This document shows, piece after piece, positions 43,938-52,946 of a DNA stretch of 64,000 nucleotides. Below the pieces are notes generated by a model. The model had not been told where the DNA came from. It saw only the letters and a list, made by a program, of their open reading frames with translations, and did no database searches. Both the position numbers and the translations under genes were made by a program. The stretch lies in assembly GCA_902773995.1 (NCBI GenBank), contig CACYGL010000001.1:1-64000 (forward strand), written 5' to 3'. How positions within the stretch are numbered: position 1 is the first letter of the stretch; each line of letters begins with the position of its first letter. The DNA is from an uncultured Coriobacteriaceae bacterium (lineage in GTDB: Bacteria > Actinomycetota > Coriobacteriia > Coriobacteriales > Atopobiaceae).

Positions 43938-46226
43938 GTGGGCATACAAGGAGACGGTGGCAAGCGGCCTCGAGACAGGCGGCACCACTCCTGGAAGAGG
44001 GCCGTTCCCGGCCTGCTCGTTGTAGTCATCGCGCTTGTGGTCGCAGTGGTTGCGACGGGCATCGTGGGCGGCGGTGGAGCTGGCGAGGCTGCATCTGCCA
44101 CCTCCACGTCCGCGGAACAAGACGCAACGGATACCGCCACTGACTCTACCGCCGCCGACACGTACAGCGCTGATCAGGACGACCAGGCTACCGGGCAAGG
44201 CGGTTCGACTGGCTCCTCGCAGGACGAGGCCATAGCCAATGAAGGCTCCTCATCTGGAGACGACGATGGTGTAAGCTACGAGGAGGGCGTCGTCCTTCTC
44301 CGCGTGGCAGAGGGACAGAGCGCGGAGGACATTGACGCCGCGTTGGCGCAGCTCGATTGCGTGGACACCAAGTCCGTGGATGACCAGGACCTCTCCAACG
44401 GCTTTGTGCGCGTTGCCACCTCCGAGGGCGTCTCGGTCGAGGATGCGGTTTCGCAACTTGAGGGTTTCGGCTTGGACTCGCAGCCCAACTACGCCTACAC
44501 GCTGGCGGATGACGAGAATGACACGCTGAGCCTCTCTGAGCTCACCAATGATCCGTATTTGAGTGCCTCTGGCTCCGGCGCCACCAACTACGAGGGACTC
44601 AACGACACAGAGGTCACGGAGGCGTGGGACCTTGTGCAAACGGATAAGACCGTCTCTGTGGCTGTGCTGGACACGGGAATCCGGTCGAGTCACGAGGACC
44701 TCAAGGACAACGTTGTCGCCACCTACGATGCCACGTTAGCCAACTCGGCTAACGGACTCGATGGTGACGTTACCGACGCCACGGATGTCGAGGGACATGG
44801 CACCCACGTGGCCGGCATCGTAGCCGCCGAGGCCAACAACGCTAAGGGCGTTGCCGGTACGTCATACAACGCGGGCATCGTGGCCGTGAAGGTGTTCCCC
44901 ACAAGTACGTTCACTACCCCCGCTGGCACCAAGAAGCTCGAGGGCAATTGCTACACCGATGACCTGGTGTGCGCGTACAACTACGTCATCCAGAATGCCT
45001 CGACCTATAACATCCGCGTGGTCAACATGAGTGTTGCTGGTAGCATCTCGGACTTGGACGCCGCCCTCTCAGACTCAATCGAAGAGGCCTATGACCAGGG
45101 CATCGTGACCGTGTGCGCCGCCGGAAACCAGAGCTCGGCACTTGGCCTTACCGTTCCATACCTTTCTGCGCCAGCCGACTTCTCGGCGCATCTCGTCGCA
45201 GTCATGAACGTGACCTGTGCAAGCGGTTCGTGGTCCCTCTCGTCCTCCTCTAACTACAACACTTCAACTCAGTCGAGCAGTACCTCGAACAAGAACATCT
45301 GCGCTCCCGGTACCAACATACTTAGCACCCTTAGAACGGGCGACAGCAGCTACGGCCAGCTGAGCGGTACCTCGATGGCGTCCCCGTGGGTTGCCGGCGT
45401 GCTCGCTATGGAGTTTGCCGCCAACAGCAGCCTGAGTGCCGAGGAGGCGATTGGCTACCTGTACGAGTCCGCAGAGGACCTGGGGACAGCGGGATGGGAC
45501 AGGCAGACGGGGTATGGCCTGGTCAACGCCTACAAGGCCGTCTCTTTAGCAAAGGGCGCCACCACGGTAACCCTTAAGGACATCTCATCGGCGCGTGTGT
45601 CTGCCATCCCCTCCCAAACGTATACGGGCTCGGCAATCACCCCGACGGTTACCGTCACGTATGACGGTGCCACGCTTACAGAGGGCACAGACTACACGGT
45701 GGCATACTCCAACAACGTGAGTCCAGGTACCGCGACGGTCACGATTACCGGCATTGGAGGTTATACGGGCTCCACGTCCGTGACCTTCACGATCGTTGAG
45801 CCCCCCGTGGCCACCGTCCCCATGTACCGCCTCTACAACCGCTGGTCCGGCGAGCACCTCTTCACCACTGACTACTCCGAGTACTCCTACCTCGGCTCCA
45901 TTGGCTGGACGCAGGAGGGCGTGGCCTGGTACGCCCCGGCCTCGGGCGGCACCCCGGTGTGGCGCCTCTACAACCCCTACTCGGGCGACCACCTCTACAC
46001 CGGCAGCGCCTCCGAGTACGCCTACCTGGCCACGATCGGCTGGAGGCAGGAGGGGGAGGCCTTCCGCTCGGCCGACCCGTCCTCCGGCGGCGCCCCCATC
46101 TACCGCCTCTACAACCGCTGGCTCACGGCGGGCACGCACCTCTTCACGACCGACGCCTCCGAGTACTCCTACCTCGGGACCCTCGGCTGGAGCCAGGAGG
46201 GCAAGGTCTTCTACGCGGCGAAGTAG
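43938..46226 (+). CDS. Secreted subtilisin-like serine protease with DUF5648-type module
   Basis: A 762-residue S8 protease. Order: membrane anchor or signal (about residues 22-45), Ser/Thr/Asp-rich linker, propeptide-like region (about 110-190), and a catalytic domain with Asp in VAVLDTGIRSSHEDL (about 245), His in GHGTHVAGIVAAE (about 288), the oxyanion Asn in AAGNQSS and Ser in GTSMASPWVAG (about 478). An Ig-like domain (about 545-625, GTATVTITGIGGYTGS) and three DUF5648-type repeats (about 628-762) follow. GTG 43938 has GAGAGGCGG upstream; TTG 43905 and GTG 43920 are alternatives. An AT-rich promoter region precedes it. Likely matures or degrades surface proteins. Confidence 0.9.
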   Translation: MGIQGDGGKRPRDRRHHSWKRAVPGLLVVVIALVVAVVATGIVGGGGAGEAASATSTSAEQDATDTATDSTAADTYSADQDDQATGQGGSTGSSQDEAIANEGSSSGDDDGVSYEEGVVLLRVAEGQSAEDIDAALAQLDCVDTKSVDDQDLSNGFVRVATSEGVSVEDAVSQLEGFGLDSQPNYAYTLADDENDTLSLSELTNDPYLSASGSGATNYEGLNDTEVTEAWDLVQTDKTVSVAVLDTGIRSSHEDLKDNVVATYDATLANSANGLDGDVTDATDVEGHGTHVAGIVAAEANNAKGVAGTSYNAGIVAVKVFPTSTFTTPAGTKKLEGNCYTDDLVCAYNYVIQNASTYNIRVVNMSVAGSISDLDAALSDSIEEAYDQGIVTVCAAGNQSSALGLTVPYLSAPADFSAHLVAVMNVTCASGSWSLSSSSNYNTSTQSSSTSNKNICAPGTNILSTLRTGDSSYGQLSGTSMASPWVAGVLAMEFAANSSLSAEEAIGYLYESAEDLGTAGWDRQTGYGLVNAYKAVSLAKGATTVTLKDISSARVSAIPSQTYTGSAITPTVTVTYDGATLTEGTDYTVAYSNNVSPGTATVTITGIGGYTGSTSVTFTIVEPPVATVPMYRLYNRWSGEHLFTTDYSEYSYLGSIGWTQEGVAWYAPASGGTPVWRLYNPYSGDHLYTGSASEYAYLATIGWRQEGEAFRSADPSSGGAPIYRLYNRWLTAGTHLFTTDASEYSYLGTLGWSQEGKVFYAAK

Positions 46227-46336
46227 GGGCGGCGGGCAAGTACCGTATGCGGCGATTATGTGGGTACGATTGCCGTCGCGGCGTGCGTGCTATCATACCT
46301 AGGTCATTACCCCGCACCTAGCGGCCCGCCAACTGC

Positions 46337-46618
46337 CTGGCGGCAGTCACCAAGGAGCGCAAGGCCGAGCTCATCAAGCAGTACGGCAAGGACGAGAAGG
46401 ACTCCGGCTCCGCAGCCGTCCAGGTTGCTCTGCTCACCGAGCGCATCAAGGGCCTCACCGAGCACATGAAGTCCCACAAGAAGGACTTCCACACCCGTCG
46501 CGGCCTGCTCATGCTCGTCGGCAAGCGTCGCCGCCTGCTCTCCTACATCAAGGCCCAGGACATCGAGGAGTACCGTTCCCTCATCAAGAGCCTTGGCATC
46601 CGCGACAACATCCAGTAA
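46337..46618 (+). CDS. rpsO: 30S ribosomal protein S15, start codon and RBS missing or non-canonical
   Basis: The frame [18 protein letters not shown] to SLGIRDNIQ (stop 46616-46618) is a full S15, including the rRNA-binding [19 protein letters not shown] and [17 protein letters not shown]. The family starts MAVTKER, but here the codons before AVTK are CTG-GCG and an in-frame TAG lies 15 nt further up; there is no ATG, GTG or TTG and no Shine-Dalgarno. CTG 46337 is the only near-cognate start. The bases CTGCC-TGGC-GGCAG form a hairpin exactly here. A TATCAT -10 (about 46290) suggests a promoter. A sequence deletion is more likely than a true CTG start. Confidence 0.85.
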   Translation: MAAVTKERKAELIKQYGKDEKDSGSAAVQVALLTERIKGLTEHMKSHKKDFHTRRGLLMLVGKRRRLLSYIKAQDIEEYRSLIKSLGIRDNIQ

Positions 46619-46628
46619 GTGTTCTAAG

Positions 46629-46655
46629 GGGGCGCCTGCGGGCGCCCCTTGCTTG
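46629..46655 (+). terminator. Terminator/attenuator between rpsO and pnp
   Basis: GC-rich 8-bp stem GGGGCGCC (46629-46636) with GGCGCCCC (46641-46648), followed by TTGCTTGT. Probably partial, as pnp usually shares rpsO transcription. Confidence 0.65.
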
Positions 46656-46788
46656 TGCGCCCGAGAGAAGCGAGGGCGCGCCGCGGGCGTGCGATGCGTC
46701 GCACACGCAGTTCTCGTCCCCGCGCGTGGTGCGGGGGCCCGCAAGACGGCCCGTCTGCAATGGGGCAGGCGGAGATAAGAGGAAACAT

Positions 46789-49059
46789 ATGACAAAGGTT
46801 ACACACGAGTTCGACCTCTACGGAAAGCACTACGCTCTCGAAGCAGGCGAGCTCGCAAAGCAGGCCACGGGCGCCTGCCTGGTGAAGAGCGGGGACTCCA
46901 CCGTCCTCGTGACCGCCGTGGTCTCGAAGGAGCGCAAGGACTACGACTTCTTCCCCCTGACGGTCGACTTCATCGAGAAGATGTACGCCGTGGGCCGCAT
47001 CCCCGGTGGCTACCTCAAGCGTGAGGCAAGGCCGTCCGAGAAGGCAACCCTCACGGCCCGTATGATCGACCGCCCGCTGCGCCCGTCGTTCCCTGACGGC
47101 TTCCGTAACGAGGTTCAGGTCGTTGCCACCCCGCTCGTGGCCGACCAGATTCACTCCGTCGACACCATCTGCGTGATGGGCGCAAGTGCGGCCCTCACGA
47201 TTGGCGGCGTGCCCTTCGAGGGACCGCTTGCCTGCGTGCGCATTGGCCGCAACCCCGAGACGGGCGAGTTCCTCGTGAACCCCACCTACGAGGAGCGCGA
47301 CACCTCCGACCTCGACCTCGAGCTGGCTGGCTCGTCCACGTTCATCTCCATGCTCGAGGCTGGCGCCAAGGAGATCAGCGAGGAGGACATGCTCGCTGCC
47401 ATGGCGTTTGGCCAGGAGGCCATCGCCGCCTTCTGCGAGGAGGAGAAGAAGTTCTTCGCCAAGTGGGAGGAGGCCAACGGTCCCATCGTCAAGAAGGAGT
47501 ACGTCCTCGACGAGCCCATCCCCGAGGTCCACGATCGCATCTTCGCACACTTCGATGAGATGAGCGCCGCCCTCAAAGACGCCGACAAGCTTGCTCGCAT
47601 GGGCAAGGTCGAGGCCCTCAAGGACTCCATCAAGGCCGAGTTCTCCGAGGACGAGCAGGCTCAGTGGAGCCGCGCCATTGCCGTCGAGCTCAAGAGCCTC
47701 GAGAAGCACGCCATGCGCAAGATGGTCGTCGAGACCGGCGAGCGCGTGGACGGCCGCACCCCCACCGAGATTCGCCCGATCATGGTGAAGCCCGACTACC
47801 TGCCCCTGGTCCACGGCTCCGGCCTCTTCCAGCGCGGGCAGACCCAGGTGCTCTCCATCTGCACGCTTGGCATGCTTAATGAGTGGCAGCGCCTCGATAC
47901 CATCGAGCCCGTCGATGGCAAGCGCTACATCCACCACTACAACTTCCCGCCCTTCTGCACCGGCGAGACCGGCCGCATGGGCAGCCCCAAGCGCCGCGAG
48001 ATTGGCCACGGCGCACTGGCCGAGCGCGCCCTGCTCCCGGTGATTCCCTCTGAGGAGGAGTTCCCCTACACCATCCGCGTGGTCTCCGAGGTCATGGAGT
48101 CCAACGGCTCTAGCTCGATGGCTTCCACCTGCGGCTCCACGCTCGCACTCATGGACGCCGGCGTGCCCATCAAGCGTCCCGTCTCCGGTGTTGCCATGGG
48201 CCTCATCCAGGAAGAGGGCAAGACCGTTGTCCTCACCGACATCCAGGGCCTCGAGGACTTCCTCGGCGACATGGACTTCAAGGTGACCGGCACCACCAAG
48301 GGCATCACCGCCATGCAGATGGACAACAAGGCAACCGGCCTCACTCCCGAGATTCTGCGCAAGGCGCTCATGCAGGCACACGAGGGCCGCATGTTCATCC
48401 TCGACAAGATGCTCGAGCAGATCCCCGCGCCGCGCGAGCACGCCAAGGACACCGCGCCCCAGATCATCAGCCTCCAGATCCCCACGGGCAAGATTCGCGA
48501 CGTCATTGGGACCGGCGGCAAGGTCATCCGTGGCATCCAGGAGGACACCGGCGCCACGATCGACATTCAGGAGGACGGTACCGTCTTCATCGCCGGCACC
48601 AATGGTGCGGGCGAGGCTGCTGCCGAGCGCATCAAGGCCATCGTGAAGGTCCCCGAGGTGGGGGCGGAGTACACCGGTCGCGTTGTGGGCATCAAGCCCT
48701 ATGGCGCCTTTGTCGAGCTTCAGCCCGGCAAGGACGGCCTGCTCCACGTCTCCCGCGTTGCCGAGGGACGCGTCGACAAGGTTGAGGACGTGCTCAACAT
48801 TGGCGACGAGGTCCGCGTGAAGGTTCTCGAAGTCGACGAGGAGGGCAAGATTTCCCTCGATCGTCTCGACAAGCCTGAGGCTCCCGCCGGTTCTGGCCAC
48901 AACGGACACGACGAGGGCAACGGTCACGAGCGTTCCGAGCGCTCTGGAGAGCGCCGCACCCGTGTCCGTCGTCACCCCGGCGACCACGGTGACAGCCGCA
49001 GCAACAACGGTGGCGAGAACGGCGAGAAGCGCCAGCCGCGTCGTCACCACGAGGCATAG
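46789..49059 (+). CDS. pnp: Polyribonucleotide nucleotidyltransferase (PNPase)
   Basis: A 756-residue phosphorolytic 3'-5' exoribonuclease. Two RNase PH domains (first about residues 10-145, with GGYLKREARPSEK; second about 320-555, with QRGQTQVLSICTLG and SNGSSSMASTCGSTLALMD), KH (IRDVIGTGGKVIRGI) and S1 (GRVVGIKPYGAFVELQPGKDGLLHVS) domains are in normal order. A His/Asn/Arg-rich tail of about 60 residues follows. The leader has hairpins at 46689-46704 and 46718-46736, so autoregulation by leader processing, known for pnp elsewhere, is plausible. ATG 46789 follows AAGAGGAAA. Confidence 0.96.
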   Translation: MTKVTHEFDLYGKHYALEAGELAKQATGACLVKSGDSTVLVTAVVSKERKDYDFFPLTVDFIEKMYAVGRIPGGYLKREARPSEKATLTARMIDRPLRPSFPDGFRNEVQVVATPLVADQIHSVDTICVMGASAALTIGGVPFEGPLACVRIGRNPETGEFLVNPTYEERDTSDLDLELAGSSTFISMLEAGAKEISEEDMLAAMAFGQEAIAAFCEEEKKFFAKWEEANGPIVKKEYVLDEPIPEVHDRIFAHFDEMSAALKDADKLARMGKVEALKDSIKAEFSEDEQAQWSRAIAVELKSLEKHAMRKMVVETGERVDGRTPTEIRPIMVKPDYLPLVHGSGLFQRGQTQVLSICTLGMLNEWQRLDTIEPVDGKRYIHHYNFPPFCTGETGRMGSPKRREIGHGALAERALLPVIPSEEEFPYTIRVVSEVMESNGSSSMASTCGSTLALMDAGVPIKRPVSGVAMGLIQEEGKTVVLTDIQGLEDFLGDMDFKVTGTTKGITAMQMDNKATGLTPEILRKALMQAHEGRMFILDKMLEQIPAPREHAKDTAPQIISLQIPTGKIRDVIGTGGKVIRGIQEDTGATIDIQEDGTVFIAGTNGAGEAAAERIKAIVKVPEVGAEYTGRVVGIKPYGAFVELQPGKDGLLHVSRVAEGRVDKVEDVLNIGDEVRVKVLEVDEEGKISLDRLDKPEAPAGSGHNGHDEGNGHERSERSGERRTRVRRHPGDHGDSRSNNGGENGEKRQPRRHHEA

Positions 49060-49086
49060 CTCAGCGCCAGCCATTTAGCTCTATCG

Positions 49087-49118
49087 CGGGCGGCATCCAA
49101 CGGGTGCCGCCCGTTTTT
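49087..49118 (+). terminator. pnp intrinsic terminator
   Basis: Perfect 9-bp stem CGGGCGGCA (49087-49095) with TGCCGCCCG (49105-49113), followed by TTTTT. Confidence 0.9.
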
Positions 49119-49390
49119 CAACGCAGACGGCATCTTTCGACCAGCATCCCCTTGCTTCTGCACGCGCGCCCCCCTAAGCCCTGGGTGGGAGCTGTTGAGA
49201 AGGAATTTCCCATTTTTTCGCCGCTCCACGAGCCCATTCTGTCCAGATTCTTCTCAACAGTACGTGAGGGTGGGCTTGGTGCGTCATGGCCTGCCGCTGC
49301 GGAAGCACCGGTTGAGCTTCTCGCTGAAGAATGCCTTAACGTGCATTATCATTCTTCCTGCGTGTCTATGACTTGAGGGAGAGTGGTTGG
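49119..49390. other. Intergenic region with 11-bp inverted repeat
   Basis: CTGTTGAGAAG (49192-49202) and its exact reverse complement (49250-49260) flank a T-rich 47-nt segment. No gene is visible. It lies 130 bp upstream of the first wall-enzyme gene and could be a regulator site or small mobile element. A clear promoter was not found; an AT-rich patch (GCATTATCATTC, about 49342) is the best -10 area. Confidence 0.4.
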
Positions 49391-51376
49391 ATGAGTCCAA
49401 AGGTGAGAAGCGCATTCTTCTGCGGGGTCCTTGCTGCCGCGCTCGCGACTGTGCCACTGCATGCTGTTGCCGAGGAGTTCGGTGCTGCAGGCGTACAGCA
49501 GGTTGAGTCTGTTGTCTTGGAGTCCGCCTCCACCTCCTCAGTCATCTCCGAGAAGGTCGATTCTCCAGATACGGCAACTCTTGCCTTGGGTGCAAGCGAT
49601 ACGATGCCGGAGAGCGATCAGGTGCAGAAGGCACAAGACGTCGACCCAGCTAGGCAATCGGCTAACGACACCTCTACAATTGGTGACTCTCCTTCAGCAG
49701 ACGGCTCTCACGAAGAGACAGTCGATAACGCAAGTACTACCAATGTCGAGTCAAGCGTGACGGAACCGCCTGCGGAACCCGCTCCGGCACCCGTGGCCTC
49801 TGAGCCTGAGAAGCCCTCTGAGTCCGCTCCCGCTCCCAGCGTCGAAGTCGACGCAACGTCCATGGCGCCTGCCGCTGATACCAGCGAGTCTGCCCAGAAC
49901 GTCTACCGACTCTACAACCCCTATAGCGGTGAACACCTTTACACGGCCGACCTCTCCGAGGCCAAGCGCATTGTGGGCTATGGCTGGAGATGGGAGGGTG
50001 TGGGCTGGGTGTCTTCCACCTCTACGGGTGAACCTGTCTTTAGACTCTACAATCCCTACAACGGAGAGCATCTCTATACCACCTCGGAAAACGAGGCTTC
50101 TTTCCTCGCCTCCCTGGGCTGGAAGCGCGAAGGCACCGCGTGGCGCTCGAGTGGCACAAAGAACGTGCTGCGCGAGTTCAACCCCTACGCTACCGTTGGC
50201 ACCCACAACTACACCTTGAGCTCTGTAGAAGACGAGAACCTCGGTTCCATTGGCTGGAGGCGCGAGGGCATCGCGTGGTCATCGCTTGACCAGGCGTCAT
50301 TGCCGGTCGAGCCTTTCTGGGCGACGGGGCCGTCGGGGCGGTGGTGGGTCCAGCGCGATGGGTCCTATGCCGCCGGGCGCCTCATCGAGCCCAACGAGGA
50401 CGGTAATCCGGGTATCCGCGCTTACGCGACCTCGTCAAACGGGCACGTTGTGCGAGGTGCCGAAACTGTTGGCAACCGAACCATCGTGGCGGATGCCAAC
50501 ACCGGCGAGCTTCCCAGCGCAGAGGGCTGGTGGAAGTCTTCCGCCCCCACGGGCAGCAGCCAATGGTACATGGTAGCCAAGGGCTCAGACGGCGTTCTCT
50601 ACGCAAAGACTGGGCGTTTTGAGGATGGCGGTTCTGCCTACTACGGAGTGCCCGGACGTGGCTATATTGCGATTGGTCGCGAGCGTGTTGGCAACATCTT
50701 CGTGATTACCGATGCCAGCGGAAGGCTCAACGAGTCTACGGGGTTCATCTGGCTCCAGGCCCCCGGTGACTCTTCCACCTGTCTCTACCGCATGGGTGCG
50801 TATGGTCCCAATGGCCTCGTTGGTGCCCGTGCCGATGGCTTCTTCACCGATGGCGGCAGCAGGTTCTATGCCGACCCCTCGAGTGGCCGTCTTAACCGTA
50901 GCGGGGTGTTCTACGCTGATGGTGCATGGTGGCGCGCCGTTGACTGGGGTGGCTGCTTCTCTGCGGGCAGTTGGCAGGACATGGCCGCCAAGGCACAGAA
51001 CTACCGCAGCGCCACCAACTACCTTATCCTTGTTGACTGCACTTCCAACCGCACTGCCGTCTATCAGTGGGACAACGGCTGGTTCGCGATACACGAGTGG
51101 TCTTGCACCACGGGGGCGAACAACTGCACAGTGAAGGGCCAGTTCGCAACCAACCTCAAGGGATACTCGTTCGGCAGCGGCTTTACCTGCTATTACTTCA
51201 CGCAGTTCAGCGGAAACTACCTGTTCCACTCTGTTCTCTACTACCAGAACAGCAACAGGGTCATGGACGGCAGGCTTGGTATCAACGCCTCTCACGGCTG
51301 TGTGCGCCTCGACATCAACAACGCAAAGTGGATCTACGACAACATCCCTCGTGGCACCAAGGTCGTCACGTACTAG
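49391..51376 (+). CDS. Secreted L,D-transpeptidase with DUF5648-type module
   Basis: A 661-residue protein: Sec signal peptide (residues 1-27), Ser/Thr/Pro/Glu-rich linker (30-165), three DUF5648-type repeats (about 170-298), then about 215 residues of Gly/Trp/Tyr-rich repeat-like sequence (for example RFEDGGSAYYGVPGRGY) reminiscent of wall-binding repeats, and a C-terminal YkuD domain (about 525-661) with the His of LFHSVLYY and the catalytic Cys in INASHGCVRLD (about 637). YkuD enzymes make 3-3 crosslinks or anchor proteins to peptidoglycan. ATG 49391 has AGGGAGAG 8 nt upstream. First of four consecutive wall-enzyme genes; it has its own terminator. Confidence 0.88.
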   Translation: MSPKVRSAFFCGVLAAALATVPLHAVAEEFGAAGVQQVESVVLESASTSSVISEKVDSPDTATLALGASDTMPESDQVQKAQDVDPARQSANDTSTIGDSPSADGSHEETVDNASTTNVESSVTEPPAEPAPAPVASEPEKPSESAPAPSVEVDATSMAPAADTSESAQNVYRLYNPYSGEHLYTADLSEAKRIVGYGWRWEGVGWVSSTSTGEPVFRLYNPYNGEHLYTTSENEASFLASLGWKREGTAWRSSGTKNVLREFNPYATVGTHNYTLSSVEDENLGSIGWRREGIAWSSLDQASLPVEPFWATGPSGRWWVQRDGSYAAGRLIEPNEDGNPGIRAYATSSNGHVVRGAETVGNRTIVADANTGELPSAEGWWKSSAPTGSSQWYMVAKGSDGVLYAKTGRFEDGGSAYYGVPGRGYIAIGRERVGNIFVITDASGRLNESTGFIWLQAPGDSSTCLYRMGAYGPNGLVGARADGFFTDGGSRFYADPSSGRLNRSGVFYADGAWWRAVDWGGCFSAGSWQDMAAKAQNYRSATNYLILVDCTSNRTAVYQWDNGWFAIHEWSCTTGANNCTVKGQFATNLKGYSFGSGFTCYYFTQFSGNYLFHSVLYYQNSNRVMDGRLGINASHGCVRLDINNAKWIYDNIPRGTKVVTY

Positions 51377-51404
51377 AGGACGCCCGTAAGTTCTCCGTCT
51401 TGCT

Positions 51405-51439
51405 GGAGCCTCGCCCCTTGTGGCGGGGCTCCATTCTTT
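51405..51439 (+). terminator. Intrinsic terminator
   Basis: An 11-bp stem (51405-51415 with 51422-51432, arm GGAGCC then TCGCC, one T:G pair) followed by ATTCTTT, 28 nt after the L,D-transpeptidase stop. Confidence 0.85.
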
Positions 51440-51579
51440 AGAAATATTCTATATACCTTAAATACCACCGCAGTTCAGTCCCTTTTTTATGCAATGTGAG
51501 CCGATCTCCCCACATGAAGCGTGATTCTCTGTAGGCTTTTGGCTGTCAAGCGAGTGGAAACATACCATGGGAGGCTCGC

Positions 51580-52860
51580 ATGCCCCACGTGTCCAGAAGA
51601 ACGTTTCTTGGGATAGCCGGTTCTGCCCCGCTGCTTCTCCTTCCCCGTGCTGCCTGTGCCGAACAGTCCTCCTTGTCGGCATCGGAGGATGCCTCTGACC
51701 TGCAATATCGCATGCAGAACGATCTTGCAGAGAGCTTTCGCTACACAGCGGGTGTCCCAAGCGAGAGCGAGGGCGCTTCCGGCCTCTCCGTTGCCTCGAG
51801 CGGCGCGTGGACCAAGACCGATGCGGGCTACCTTTCGAGTGACGGGAGCGTCATCGAAGGGGCCGTTGCCAAGGGCATCGACGTTTCCGAGCATCAGGGA
51901 GAGATTGACTGGGACTCCGTCAAGGAGGCGGGAATCGACTTTGCCATTCTCCGCTGTAGCTATGGCTGGCCAGATGATGTGACCTCGGCGAAGCAACATG
52001 ACAAACGGTTTGCGCGTAATGCCTCGGAGTGTGAGCGCGTGGGCATGCCCTATGGCATCTACCATTACTCCTATGCGGTCGACGCTGCCTCGGCTGCGCA
52101 GGAGGCTCGCTATCTCCTTGCCTCAATGGGTGATGCCTCCCCATCGCTTCCCGTCTACTACGACCTCGAAGACGTTACCTTGCCGCATGACAATGCGTCG
52201 CTGCTGGGGGACATGGCCACGCGTTTCTGTGAAGCCATAAAAGCTGCTGGGTACACCCCTGGCGTCTATGCAAATCTCAACTGGTGGAACAACTACCTCA
52301 CGGATTCTCGCTTCGAGAATTGGTCGCGCTGGGTTGCCCAGTATAACTACAGGTGCGACTACACGGGCGGCTATCGCTACTGGCAGTGCACGTCTTCCGG
52401 AAGCGTGAGTGGGATCTCCAAGAGCGTAGACATCGACTTTCTCCTGCGCCAGGACTCGGTCCCCGTACACCGCCTCTACAACCCCTACTCGGGCGAGCAT
52501 TTGTACACCTTGGATGCTGCCGAGAAGGACAACCTAACGAAGATTGGCTGGCGCTATGAGGGCACTGGCTGGTATGCGCCGACCTCAGGCGGTCGTGTTC
52601 TGCGCCTCTACAACCCCTACAACGGCGAGCACCTCTATACCGTTGACCAATCGGAGTACGAGAGGCTCCAGGGGATAGGCTGGAAAGGGGAGGGGCTTGC
52701 CTGGTATACGTCCAAGCCCACCTCCGGCGAGCCGCTTTTCAGACAGTTCAATCCCTATGAGACGGTTGGCACACACCACTACACCACCAGCGCTGCCGAG
52801 CGTGACCACCTTGTGTCCCTCGGCTGGAAGGACGAGGGTGTCGCCTGGTATGGTGCATAA
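51580..52860 (+). CDS. Secreted GH25 muramidase (lysozyme) with DUF5648-type module
   Basis: A 426-residue protein. The signal has a twin-arginine-like SRRTFLGIAG (residues 5-14), unlike the Sec signals of the neighbouring wall enzymes. The GH25 domain (about 97-292) starts GIDVSEHQGEIDW and holds the catalytic YYDLED (about 193-198) and GVYANLNWW; GH25 enzymes cut the MurNAc-GlcNAc bond. Three DUF5648-type repeats end the protein (about 295-426), the third starting RQFNPYETVGTHHYT. ATG 51580 follows GGGAGG. It has an AT-rich upstream region of its own. Confidence 0.9.
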   Translation: MPHVSRRTFLGIAGSAPLLLLPRAACAEQSSLSASEDASDLQYRMQNDLAESFRYTAGVPSESEGASGLSVASSGAWTKTDAGYLSSDGSVIEGAVAKGIDVSEHQGEIDWDSVKEAGIDFAILRCSYGWPDDVTSAKQHDKRFARNASECERVGMPYGIYHYSYAVDAASAAQEARYLLASMGDASPSLPVYYDLEDVTLPHDNASLLGDMATRFCEAIKAAGYTPGVYANLNWWNNYLTDSRFENWSRWVAQYNYRCDYTGGYRYWQCTSSGSVSGISKSVDIDFLLRQDSVPVHRLYNPYSGEHLYTLDAAEKDNLTKIGWRYEGTGWYAPTSGGRVLRLYNPYNGEHLYTVDQSEYERLQGIGWKGEGLAWYTSKPTSGEPLFRQFNPYETVGTHHYTTSAAERDHLVSLGWKDEGVAWYGA

Positions 52861-52946
52861 GCGTCTTGTATAGCGTGACGAGGCTACCTTTTGGCGGACT
52901 CTCAGACGTGTATACTATTTCCCCAGCTGCAATTTGGGGGGACGCC

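Noticed and set aside
46260-46469. 69-codon frame over the start of rpsO
   Set aside because: It is an alternative frame; the S15 sequence is clearly in the frame beginning at 46337.
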